A DNA stretch of 64,000 nucleotides from Geobacter sp. AOG1 (GTDB lineage: Bacteria; Desulfobacterota; Desulfuromonadia; Geobacterales; Geobacteraceae), in contig NZ_BLIZ01000001.1 of assembly GCF_019972315.1 (NCBI RefSeq), positions 756,513 to 820,512 on the forward strand. The letters are read 5' to 3'. Made by a program: the position numbers and the translations under genes. This document shows positions 34,862 to 43,247 of the stretch, one piece after another. The notes beneath the pieces are model-generated. The model was not told the origin of the DNA. It did no database searches and saw only the letters and a list, made by a program, of their open reading frames with translations. How positions within the stretch are numbered: the first letter of the stretch is position 1; each line of letters starts with the position of its first letter.

Positions 34862-36802
34862 TTATGCACTGATCGCCTCCGGCATTTCGTCGAACTGTAT
34901 TTCCGGAAGCTCACCAGCAGCTTCACCAGGTTCACCAGCTTCATCCTCAATGGCCAAAACCGAACCAGTGGAGGATTCCGCAGGGGGAGGTGTATCTGAT
35001 GAATCTACTTTGGTGAAAAGTATTCTTACCCCACTGCTGCCACGCTCCATAAATTGGTAGGATACCCCGTGTTCCAAGAGTGACGCCCGCAACCTATCCA
35101 AAGACGGTCTTAGATGATGCGGAAGTTTTGGAAATGTCTCGTCCTTGGCATCCCGCTTGGCGATGCTCTTCAAGGTTTCGTGTGCATCACTCACCTTCGC
35201 CAGGTAGGGCTTCCCTTCCGCCATCAAAGTTAGGACCGTCTGACAAAGAACATTTTTTTCGACCACACTCTCGTTCTGATGTTTCACGTTTTGGCTGAAG
35301 TCGTTGAGAAACTGGTCTCCGCTTTTTCCCAAAGCCTCAGCAATGGCATATCCCCACTTCGCAAAGTCAGCCAAGCGGGGCAGATGCTCCACTTCGACTT
35401 CTGGATAAATCGCCATAGCCTTTGCCACCGTATCGAATATCCCGCCGAGGATACTGGCTCTGGACGCCTCGAAAGCCTCCCACAATTCATGTTCCGGTTT
35501 CCGGTCCAGCGGGTCGATCCGGCGCAGCTTCAGAATTATGGACCGATCCATTAAATCAGCGTTGATGATTGCCAGGTTGATACTGTTGAGGATTACAACA
35601 TGTCGGAACTGGGCAATGTTCTCGCCTTCGTCGGTGTAAAGCTGTCGATAGCTCACGCTCCCGCCGGTGCAAACCTGGCAGAATATGTCTGACACGCGGT
35701 TGTCGATTTTTGACAGGTTGTCGAGAACCGTCACATATTTTTGTCTGAGTGTCTGAACAAGGTCGCGCTCATTCTTCGGTTGGATTACCCGTTCGGTAAG
35801 AGTTGGATCTACGAGCCGATTTATGACTGTGCAAAAGAAGGATTTCGAGGAACCTTGATCGCCACAGACCGCGAAAACTGGATGGGCGATTTTGGGAACG
35901 AAAAGGCTGATGATGTAGACCATTACCAACAGCTGGCTTTCTTCGGGAACCGTGAGGAATTTGAAAACGGCCCATGGATCACCACCAGAAATGGGCTCTT
36001 TCTGTGGTTGCAGATGCTGATAGCGGCGAAATAGCGGGAAGGACGGGACAATCTCCCATCCATCAGAAGTGACCTTCACGTATCGCTTATCTCGGAGATC
36101 GTAAAAAATCCCGGCATCGCTGCTTGCTACTCTGTTCATTAAACTAATTCTAGGCCCATCGAACCTGGCCCTAGATTCCAAGATGTTCAGAACAGCATTC
36201 AGATCCTTCTTGGGAGGGAGGTCCTCCATCTCGATCAAAAAGTGATGGGTGAGGCGATTTTTAACATGCACACTTGGGGCGCTGAATGCTTCTCCCTCGT
36301 AAAAGAAGTACGGCTTGCTCTGGTCATCATTGAACAGAATCATGTCCTCGGCAAGTTTAAAAAGTAGGTCCCTGGGCGTCAGAGGTGGCACTTCACCGAC
36401 GGGTTTTTCCGTGAGCTCTTCGACAATGGCTACAATATCTTCTGTAGTGAGTGCATCGCCATTGGCTCGGTTCCAGTCAAGTGCTTTGGAAAGAACCGCT
36501 GCTTTGTCATTTCCTTCAGCTACCCAGATTTGAAGCTCTTTCTGCAAGGCGGAGATTGGGTCGTCGCCTGTATTCTCATGTTCTGAAAATTCATGCGCCT
36601 GCAATTGTTTGGAAACAGTTGCAAACTCATCGATCTCTGAGAATGATTGAGCTTGATCGCTCTTGTTTGTCAGTTCCCCAACTCTCTGATGTTCATCACC
36701 ATTGGTTGGGGTTTCTTGGTTGACTCTTTCTGCCGTGGCCGAGTTGACCTTTTCCTCGGGAGGCCGATCCTCGATGTGGAATGGGGATACTACTGTGTTC
36801 AT
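34862..36802 (-). CDS. Replication-type P-loop ATPase of the element
   Basis: 646 aa with a disordered, acidic N-terminal 80 residues, a central region of unknown fold, then a P-loop domain: Walker A GDQGSSKS (314-321), a Walker B-like VTVLDNLSK (about 356-364), then GGSVSYRQLYTDEGENIAQF and HVVILNSIN. This set (LDN, TGG, RQLYTD, hILN) is typical of SF3-like primase-helicase relatives carried by phages, plasmids and ICEs. The C-terminal 100 residues are acidic. AGGAG lies 6 bp before the ATG. Palindromes upstream (36883-36983) may be its replication origin or operators. A replication role is inferred from the family only. Confidence 0.8.
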   Translation of the reverse strand: MNTVVSPFHIEDRPPEEKVNSATAERVNQETPTNGDEHQRVGELTNKSDQAQSFSEIDEFATVSKQLQAHEFSEHENTGDDPISALQKELQIWVAEGNDKAAVLSKALDWNRANGDALTTEDIVAIVEELTEKPVGEVPPLTPRDLLFKLAEDMILFNDDQSKPYFFYEGEAFSAPSVHVKNRLTHHFLIEMEDLPPKKDLNAVLNILESRARFDGPRISLMNRVASSDAGIFYDLRDKRYVKVTSDGWEIVPSFPLFRRYQHLQPQKEPISGGDPWAVFKFLTVPEESQLLVMVYIISLFVPKIAHPVFAVCGDQGSSKSFFCTVINRLVDPTLTERVIQPKNERDLVQTLRQKYVTVLDNLSKIDNRVSDIFCQVCTGGSVSYRQLYTDEGENIAQFRHVVILNSINLAIINADLMDRSIILKLRRIDPLDRKPEHELWEAFEASRASILGGIFDTVAKAMAIYPEVEVEHLPRLADFAKWGYAIAEALGKSGDQFLNDFSQNVKHQNESVVEKNVLCQTVLTLMAEGKPYLAKVSDAHETLKSIAKRDAKDETFPKLPHHLRPSLDRLRASLLEHGVSYQFMERGSSGVRILFTKVDSSDTPPPAESSTGSVLAIEDEAGEPGEAAGELPEIQFDEMPEAISA

Positions 36803-36882
36803 TCGATTCTCCTCGTACTGCTAAAAATACCTGGATAACGCCAGGTCGCGAGGAGAGTTATTGCAGAAAACATGCGTGCCAA

Positions 36883-36908
36883 CTTCGCATAAGGGGGGTT
36901 ATGCGAAG
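36883..36908. repeat. 10-bp perfect inverted repeat with six-G loop
   Basis: CTTCGCATAA and TTATGCGAAG flank GGGGGG. A degenerate second copy is at 36925-36950 (GCGTAATATTAAGGGGGGGG followed by TATGCG) and a GTTCAG/CTGAAC pair at 36965-36983. All lie 80-180 bp upstream of the replication-type ATPase. They could be operators or an origin. Confidence 0.6.
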
Positions 36909-37063
36909 AGGTAAGGATGGGTGTGCGTAATATTAAGGGGGGGGTATGCGAGAGAAATTGAACTGTTCAGCATAGAACTGAACTATGCATAAAGGTTCTC
37001 ATCGAATTTACAAGAAGAGTTCTTTACGGGGTTTTAGCGATATGCCGATTGTGTGTGGTGATT

Positions 37064-38116
37064 TCACATGATTCGATGTTTTTCGCACTTTTTCAATGCA
37101 ATTGTTTTACTATACACTCTACTTGGGTCAACTTTCTCCATTGCTTCCTTGGCACATTTCCGAAGGATGTTTTCTGATATTTTTTCCATTACCCCATTAT
37201 AGTCTGTATATGTAATTGAAGGGATTCCCGCCTTATTCTGATTCTTCAAAATATACCTTGCAATTTGATTATGGTAACAAGTACATGGTGAGGGTACTTC
37301 ATTTATAATAAATTCTATTATGTTCTCCTTGGCTGTTGTTAATGGTCGATGTTTGATATTTGCAAGCCTGGCCATCTTTTCCGATTTCTTCTTATCGTAG
37401 AACAACCTGCGCAATCCGGTGTCTGCAATCAACTTGTTATTGAGACAACCATTTGACGTTTCTGCCCCTTCCTCCCATACGGATGTAGTTTCACCATAAG
37501 AATATCCATGCCAGCTCTTGTTAATCTCGTAATTATACTTTTCATCTAGAAAATCAATTACCGAATCAGTGAAGTAAACTGCGGAAGCATATTTTCTATT
37601 TTTTGCTTCTGCTACTTGATATTTAATCATTCCGATAGGTGTGTCACTTTTTGCTTTTAATGCCAATATATTGATGAATGTAAATAGTGAATGCAATAAT
37701 GGTACTGCAACACTACATGCAATTATCAGCATGAGTCTCGTAATTATTTCCCATATATCAGCATCAGGATTATCACGCAAAATAGCATTTCTGATAGAAG
37801 TATCGTTCCACAGCCATTTTAACATTGCAGCACAGATTAGTAGGCCAGCAATAGCACCATAAATTTTTATTGGCTCGATATAGTGCTTGCTATCACTAAT
37901 TTTACTTTCTGGTTTGTCTACATTTATCGGATATATAATCCTATCTTCTATTGCGTCATTAATATCAATAACCAATTGTTCCACATAATTTAATTGTTCA
38001 TTTGTACTATTATATTTATCATTACCAGAAAACTCATATCTGATAGCCAATTTAATTATATCGGCATATGTCATGTACAATTGTCTACTATTGGTATTAA
38101 TATTAGATAAGTCCAT
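37064..38116 (-). CDS. Membrane protein of unknown function
   Basis: 350 aa with two strong membrane helices: residues about 83-104 (IYGAIAGLLICAAMLKWLW) and 125-155 (IITRLMLIIACSVAVPLLHS). No signal peptide. Both flanking parts are hydrophilic: the first 80 residues before the helices and the 195 residues after them, which include a CTCYH cluster and a basic end. GGAG stands 7 bp before the ATG. A+T-rich and unlike the adjacent ATPase gene. No family recognised. It lies at the right end of the island behind 260 bp that hold palindromes. Confidence 0.75.
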   Translation of the reverse strand: MDLSNINTNSRQLYMTYADIIKLAIRYEFSGNDKYNSTNEQLNYVEQLVIDINDAIEDRIIYPINVDKPESKISDSKHYIEPIKIYGAIAGLLICAAMLKWLWNDTSIRNAILRDNPDADIWEIITRLMLIIACSVAVPLLHSLFTFINILALKAKSDTPIGMIKYQVAEAKNRKYASAVYFTDSVIDFLDEKYNYEINKSWHGYSYGETTSVWEEGAETSNGCLNNKLIADTGLRRLFYDKKKSEKMARLANIKHRPLTTAKENIIEFIINEVPSPCTCYHNQIARYILKNQNKAGIPSITYTDYNGVMEKISENILRKCAKEAMEKVDPSRVYSKTIALKKCEKHRIM

Positions 38117-38210
38117 TTGGTCTCCAAATTTGGGACAAGAGATTAGCTATCCGTTGCTCGTATTATATTATGCTGTAGTATCGACTAGTTACAGCACCAT
38201 ACCAGAAATT

Positions 38211-38240
38211 GACGCAAATATAGACGCAAATCTGACGCAA
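38211..38240. repeat. Tandem GACGCAAAT repeats (possible integrase arm sites)
   Basis: Three copies at 38211, 38223 and 38234 spaced 12 and 11 bp, about one helical turn. Inverse of the GCGTCA words at 38944-38963 and at 7518-7568 at the other end of the island. Confidence 0.5.
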
Positions 38241-38307
38241 TATGAAGGATACTTACCACATAATAGAGACTGATACAACAAGGGTTTGAAGGTTTTCGTG
38301 GACTCGG

Positions 38308-38347
38308 TTTTTTATGTGCGGATCGCTTTTCATCTGCACATAAAAAA
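38308..38347. terminator. Bidirectional terminator-like hairpin
   Basis: TTTTTTATGTGC and GCACATAAAAAA pair perfectly over 12 bp with a 16-nt loop. T-runs occur on both strands. It could end transcription entering or leaving the right arm of the island. Confidence 0.5.
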
Positions 38348-38474
38348 GCGAAACAATTCATGTTGAAATAATCAGGTAGGGTAACTACGAGGACGGGTAG
38401 GGGATCATGATCATGCTTGGAAAAAAGTGACCTAGGGGTTACCGATCTTTTCATTTACGATATGAATATTCAAT

Positions 38475-38542
38475 ACTCTACCTGGGCCTAACTTATAAAA
38501 ATGAAATCGTCACAGGAATCATACTTTCACATCTTCTGCTTA
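38475..38542. repeat. Dispersed repeat copy B
   Basis: Partner of 17952-18020 (about three quarters identical by eye). The copies bracket the restriction operon and ATPase module. Confidence 0.5.
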
Positions 38543-38943
38543 TCTGCACATCTCGGCAACACCCACCATCTTACCACCACCATCCAAGAATAAGATTAAA
38601 GCATGCGAGACTTGGCGGACGTGCTGCCCACGAATAGGTGTATTGGTACAACTACATATAGTGCATATTGTCAGCTAAACCCACATGATATAGAAAAGCG
38701 ATAATTTAATCAGTATTACCAACTACTTGTACTGGAGACCATAGACATCTATCTAATAGAGGCCATATAGTCGCCTGTACTACTTGAAGGAAGAGTGATT
38801 GCTGCCTTGTTAGGGACAGTACGCGCTTGTAGATCACTCTGATGAGCTTACACATGGTACATGATAAGCGAAGAAGCGTCTGGTGGTTTACGAGAGTATT
38901 GAGTACAACTACCAGTGCTGAGATCGAGCAACACTATCGCGCC

Positions 38944-38963
38944 TGCGTCAGATCTGCGTCAGA
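38944..38963. repeat. Paired TGCGTCAGA repeats beside the right att site
   Basis: TGCGTCAGA occurs at 38944-38952 and again at 38955-38963, 11 bp apart, on the same face of the helix. Possible arm-type sites of the island integrase. Confidence 0.5.
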
Positions 38964-38966
38964 AAA

Positions 38967-39000
38967 TAAAAAAAAGGCTTAGACGATTTGTCTAAGCCCT
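38967..39000 (-). terminator. Terminator immediately downstream of tRNA-Arg, supplied by the island
   Basis: On the minus strand GGCTTAGAC-AAATC-GTCTAAGCC is followed by TTTTTTTTATTTT. It lies 8 bp beyond the tRNA-Arg CCA end and inside the element, so insertion supplies a new terminator to the rebuilt tRNA gene. Confidence 0.8.
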
Positions 39001-39004
39001 TGAA

Positions 39005-39052
39005 AAATGGCGCGCTTGGAGAGATTCGAACTCCCGACCTACGGATTCGTAG
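39005..39052. repeat. Attachment-site repeat, right end (3' half of intact tRNA-Arg)
   Basis: 48 bp identical to 7428-7475. The 3' half of tRNA-Arg is provided by the element here, restoring a full tRNA gene with the chromosomal 5' half (39053-39084). Confidence 0.93.
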
Positions 39053-39084
39053 TCCGTTGCTCTATCCAGCTGAGCTACAAGCGC
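39008..39084 (-). tRNA. tRNA-Arg (anticodon ACG), island attachment gene
   Basis: 77-nt tRNA: acceptor GCGCTTG/CAAGCGC, discriminator G, encoded CCA, D-loop AGCTGGATA, anticodon stem-loop ACGGA CTACGAA TCCGT giving ACG, T-loop GGGAGTTCGAACTCTCC type. A34 must be deaminated to inosine by TadA to read CGU, CGC and CGA. Its 3' half belongs to the island's att repeat. Confidence 0.97.
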
Positions 39085-39092
39085 GTACTGTC

Positions 39093-39575
39093 CTAACTGG
39101 CCGGTACGAAATCGACCAGGGTAAAACCATACTTGGGGTGCTGAAACGCATGGGTTGTCGGATAAAGGGAAAACAGCCATCCCTTGAAAAGCTCTTTCCC
39201 ACCTTCCGTGATCCGCACCTGTGCCGCGGGGTTTTTGGGCTCGTTAGACTGGGACGTAAGGGTCGTCCCCTCCATGCTGAACTGGGGGAGGAAGTTCTCC
39301 ACCCTGACAACGATGTCGCTGCCGGGGAGGGGAAAGTCGGCGCCGATCGGCATGGTATAGACCATCTCTTTGTTGGCAGTCTTGTCGGTTACTGCTATTT
39401 TGACCGCCTTCCATTTCCCTTTCACGTTGTCGGGTACAACGACCACCGACTCTTTGCGCGGGGTCTGGCCGTGGGGTGCAGCCATATCGCCCGCTTTCTT
39501 CTCTTCCTTTTTGCTGCAACCTGCTGCCGCCAGAACAAGCAGGGCAAACAGCGTGAATCTCAGCATGTACTTCAC
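39093..39575 (-). CDS. Small lipoprotein, DUF2155-like
   Basis: 160-aa protein with a lipobox (FALLVLAAAGCSKK, Cys about residue 19) and a charged Lys/Glu linker, then a beta-rich domain (VVPDNVKGKWKAVKIAVTD... to the tail FTLVDFVPAS) that I assign tentatively to DUF2155. The start is the GTG at 39575, because AAGGAGG lies about 6 bp upstream; the ATG three codons on has poorer spacing. It lies between tRNA-Ser(GCT) and tRNA-Arg(ACG) on the same strand (8 bp from the tRNA), so mRNA and tRNAs may share a transcript. Outer or inner membrane location follows from the lipobox. Confidence 0.8.
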   Translation of the reverse strand: MKYMLRFTLFALLVLAAAGCSKKEEKKAGDMAAPHGQTPRKESVVVVPDNVKGKWKAVKIAVTDKTANKEMVYTMPIGADFPLPGSDIVVRVENFLPQFSMEGTTLTSQSNEPKNPAAQVRITEGGKELFKGWLFSLYPTTHAFQHPKYGFTLVDFVPAS

Positions 39576-39618
39576 CAGATCCTCCTTGGCAAGCGGCAAG
39601 CCGCGATGCCTTAATTTA

Positions 39619-39711
39619 TGGCGGAGAGAGAGGGATTCGAACCCTCGATACCGGTTTCCCAGTATACTCGCTTAGCAGGCGAGCGCCTTCGACCTACTCG
39701 GCCATCTCTCC
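39619..39711 (-). tRNA. tRNA-Ser (anticodon GCT)
   Basis: 93-nt class II tRNA with acceptor GGAGAGA/TCTCTCC and encoded CCA. The anticodon stem-loop CTCGC CTGCTAA GCGAG gives GCT, reading AGU and AGC. Long variable arm. Confidence 0.97.
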
Positions 39712-39733
39712 AGGAATCTGTCTCGTCATTAAA

Positions 39734-39819
39734 TGGCGGAGGGAGTAGGATTCGAACCCACGGAACTTTCGTTCAACGGTTTTCAAGACCGCCGCCTTAA
39801 ACCACTCGGCCATCCCTCC
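39734..39819 (-). tRNA. tRNA-Ser (anticodon TGA)
   Basis: 86-nt class II tRNA with acceptor GGAGGGA/TCCCTCC and encoded CCA. The anticodon stem-loop CGGT CTTGAAA ACCG gives TGA. It lies 6 bp after the serS stop codon, so it is probably cotranscribed with serS. Confidence 0.97.
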
Positions 39820-39825
39820 GGAAGC

Positions 39826-41106
<1,281 letters not shown>

Positions 41107-41132
41107 TTACTTTCTGATAAATAAAGCTATAT

Positions 41133-41161
41133 TTTGTAGCATTTGCACGGCGACCCGTCAA
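41133..41161 (-). promoter_or_regulatory. Probable sigma-70 promoter of serS
   Basis: TTGACG (41161-41156) and TACAAA (41138-41133) on the minus strand with a 17-bp spacer, about 40 bp before the serS start codon. Confidence 0.55.
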
Positions 41162-41195
41162 CAATTATTATCCGGCCGCCCGATCGGAATCGCCC

Positions 41196-42245
41196 ATGCT
41201 GCGACAACTCGCGCTGCTGACCTGCCTTTGCCTCTGCGCCCTTTCCCTCCCCGCCAGGGGAGATGAGATTGTGCTGAATGCCGTCGGTGACATCATGCTG
41301 GCAGGGAGCGGCACCCCAACCTATGCCCGACTCGGGTACGATTACCCCTTTGCTGCTACCCGCCGCCACCTGCAAAATGGGGACCTGGCCATCGGTAACC
41401 TGGAAACACCCCTCACCAGCCGCGGCGATGAATTCCGTGACAAGCAGTTCCGCTTCCGGGCCGACCCTGCGGCGGCAATCGCCCTCCGTCAGGCAGGATT
41501 CACCGTACTGACCCTGGCCAACAACCACATGCTCGATTACGGTCCCGCAGGTCTTCAGGACACCACTGACCTCCTGGATCGGCACGGCATCCTCCATGCC
41601 GGCGCCGGCGAGACGCTTGAAGCGGCCCGTCGAGCAGTCACCATCACCGTCAAGGGGAAACGGCTCGCCTTTCTCGCCTATTCCCTCACCTTCCCCGAAG
41701 AGTTCTACGCCACGACAAGTCGCGCCGGTACGGCGCCTGGGTATACTCCCTTCTTCGCAGACGACATTGCCAAAGCACGGCAGATGGCGGATTACGTCAT
41801 TGTCTCCTTCCACTGGGGTACGGAGCGGGCGGAGCGTCCCCACTCCCGACAGATTGCTGCCGCCCACCAGGCGATCGACGCCGGCGCCGACGTGGTGCTC
41901 GGCCACCACCCCCACGTCCTCCAGGGAATCGAGCGCTACAAGGGCAGTGTAATCCTGTACAGCCTGGGAAACTACGCTTTCGGCAGCCTGAGCCCGTCGT
42001 CGCGGCAGAGCGTCATCGCCCGGATCACACTTGGAGAGGGGGTACGAGAAGTGGAATTCATCCCCCTCAACGTCCTGAACAGCACGGTCCGATTCCAGCC
42101 TCGAATAATGGAAGCAGGACGGGGAGACGCGGTGATCGCCAACCTCAACCGCATTTCCGCACATTTGGGAACGACCATCGTCACCAGCGACGGGCGCCAC
42201 CTGCTCGACATGGGAGGGGACAACCAACGGGTTGCCACACGGTAA
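41196..42245 (+). CDS. CapA/PgsA-like metallophosphatase, exported
   Basis: 349 aa with an N-terminal signal peptide (LALLTCLCLCALSLPARG). The mature domain has the CapA-family metallophosphatase motifs: GDIMLAGSG (Asp near residue 33), GNLETPLTS (N/E), LANNHMLDYG (N, H), and VLGHHPHVLQGIE (H, H). In Bacillus PgsA/CapA is required for poly-gamma-glutamate capsule export; many homologues outside that operon have unknown substrates. Divergent from serS with 100 bp between starts. No capsule genes lie nearby, so the role in this organism is open. Confidence 0.88.
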   Translation: MLRQLALLTCLCLCALSLPARGDEIVLNAVGDIMLAGSGTPTYARLGYDYPFAATRRHLQNGDLAIGNLETPLTSRGDEFRDKQFRFRADPAAAIALRQAGFTVLTLANNHMLDYGPAGLQDTTDLLDRHGILHAGAGETLEAARRAVTITVKGKRLAFLAYSLTFPEEFYATTSRAGTAPGYTPFFADDIAKARQMADYVIVSFHWGTERAERPHSRQIAAAHQAIDAGADVVLGHHPHVLQGIERYKGSVILYSLGNYAFGSLSPSSRQSVIARITLGEGVREVEFIPLNVLNSTVRFQPRIMEAGRGDAVIANLNRISAHLGTTIVTSDGRHLLDMGGDNQRVATR

Positions 42246-42258
42246 ACGTAAATCTTCC

Positions 42259-42411
42259 CGTGAGGGATCAGTGTCCTATGAAGCGAATGTCCCCGAGGAC
42301 CTGCCGGTTTAGGCGAAATTGAGCTGAGCCGGCAGGCAGGCCGGCGCGAAGTAAGCCGTAAAGCGGCGGTGCGAGGGGGCTCTGAGCAGAACAGGTCACT
42401 GACCCCTCACG
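42259..42411 (+). other. Nested inverted repeats upstream of thpR, possible structured RNA
   Basis: Outer arms CGTGAGGGATCAGTG (42259-42273) and CACTGACCCCTCACG (42397-42411) pair 14 of 15. Inside, CCTGCCGG/CCGGCAGG (42300-42337) forms an 8-bp perfect pair and GCCGTAAAGCGGC a small hairpin. No gene lies here. It could be a structured leader or a repeat element; strand is assigned from the downstream gene only. Confidence 0.4.
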
Positions 42412-42427
42412 CATTCAGAAGAGGGGA

Positions 42428-42970
42428 ATGGCCATGCCACGACTTTTTGTCGCCATTGATCTGCCGGGAAACGTCAGGGAGGAACTGGCAAGCCTTCGGG
42501 AGGAACTGCCGGGAGGACGGTGGGTGGCAGGGAACCAGCTGCACCTCACCATCAGGTTCATCGGGGAGGTCGAGGCACAGCAGCAAGGGGACATCGATGC
42601 GGCACTACGGCACGTCCATGAAGATCCCTTCAGCCTGACTCTCCGTCAGGTGGGCCATTTCGGCAGGCCGGGACGGGTTCTCTGGGTCGGCATGGATCGC
42701 CCCTCCGGCCTCCTGGCTCTGCAACAGGAAATAGAAGCAGCTCTCGTCCGGGCGGGAATCCCGCCGGAGGAACGCCCCTTCTCCCCCCACATCACCCTTG
42801 CCCGCCTGAAGGGGACGCCGTCACTCCTGCTTGCCGCCTACGAAGGGGAGCACCGCGCGTTCGCCACCTCGACCTTTCCTGTCACGGAGTTTCACCTCTA
42901 CTCCAGCACCCTCACCCCCACCGGGGCTCTGCACCGGCGCGAAGGGAGCTATCAGTTGACCAGCTCCTGA
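42428..42970 (+). CDS. thpR: RNA 2',3'-cyclic phosphodiesterase (LigT/ThpR)
   Basis: 180-aa member of the 2H phosphoesterase family. The two HxT motifs are HLTIRF (near residue 38) and HITLAR (near 120), as needed to hydrolyse 2',3'-cyclic phosphate ends of RNA. N-terminus PRLFVAIDLP is typical. The start may be the ATG at 42428 or two codons later (MPRLF). The 3' end overlaps the convergent DUF2288 gene by 19 bp. Confidence 0.93.
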   Translation: MAMPRLFVAIDLPGNVREELASLREELPGGRWVAGNQLHLTIRFIGEVEAQQQGDIDAALRHVHEDPFSLTLRQVGHFGRPGRVLWVGMDRPSGLLALQQEIEAALVRAGIPPEERPFSPHITLARLKGTPSLLLAAYEGEHRAFATSTFPVTEFHLYSSTLTPTGALHRREGSYQLTSS

Positions 42971-43245
42971 ACAAGCACGTAAGGGCTCACCACCAACGTC
43001 CGGAACCGCCGGTCGGGGGCCGCATCCCACGCCTCCCGCTGCGCGGCCGTCGGTTTCCCCAGATCTCCGGTAGCGATCCAGGATTCAATGGCGGCCACGT
43101 CGTCCGCAGCCACCCGTGCCCCCACCTCGGCCAGATCCAGCAGGGCCGATACCACGATAAGGCCACCCCGCTCGCCATGGGGGCGCAACCATCCCCACTC
43201 CGCCACGTCCACCTGCAAGGCCAGTTCCTCCCGGGTCGCTCCCAT
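42952..43245 (-). CDS. DUF2288 family protein
   Basis: 97-aa acidic protein with the family's layout: an N-terminal ELALQVDVAEWGWLRPH segment, the central hydrophobic stretch GLIVVSALLDLAEVGARVAADD and the C-terminal FRTLVVSPYVLVQELV. Function unknown. AAGGAG is embedded at the end of the upstream DUF1847 gene 5 bp before the ATG, so the two are coupled. Confidence 0.8.
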   Translation of the reverse strand: MGATREELALQVDVAEWGWLRPHGERGGLIVVSALLDLAEVGARVAADDVAAIESWIATGDLGKPTAAQREAWDAAPDRRFRTLVVSPYVLVQELVN

Positions 43246-43247
43246 CC

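Larger units (their letters stand above)
38117..39004. other. Gene-free right end of the island
   Basis: About 890 bp with no convincing gene. It contains GACGCA repeats, a 12-bp inverted repeat (38308-38347), a dispersed repeat copy (38475-38542), two TGCGTCAGA repeats and a terminator (38967-39000). It probably forms the non-coding arm of the attachment site. Confidence 0.6.
7428..39052. mobile_element. Integrated genomic island in tRNA-Arg(ACG)
   Basis: About 31.6 kb bounded by a perfect 48-bp direct repeat of the tRNA-Arg 3' end, with a tyrosine recombinase gene (7584-8597) just inside the left repeat. Base composition is clearly lower in G+C than both flanks. Cargo includes an integrase, RadC- and ArdC-like proteins, a PLD nuclease, a helicase IV-like protein, a seven-gene restriction-type operon and a replication-type ATPase module. 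Short GCGTCA repeats near both ends look like integrase arm sites. I see no relaxase, mating-pair genes or phage structural genes, so its route of transfer is not evident. Confidence 0.92.

Noticed and set aside
36803-37063. Possible gene between the ATPase and the membrane protein
   Set aside because: No frame with a start and ribosome site; the interval is occupied by palindromes.
7428-39052. CRISPR array or prophage in the island
   Set aside because: No regularly spaced repeats of 25-40 bp and no capsid, terminase, portal or tail genes are visible.
41127-42227. 366-aa minus-strand open frame over the CapA-like gene
   Set aside because: The plus strand has the signal peptide and metallophosphatase motifs; the minus frame has none.
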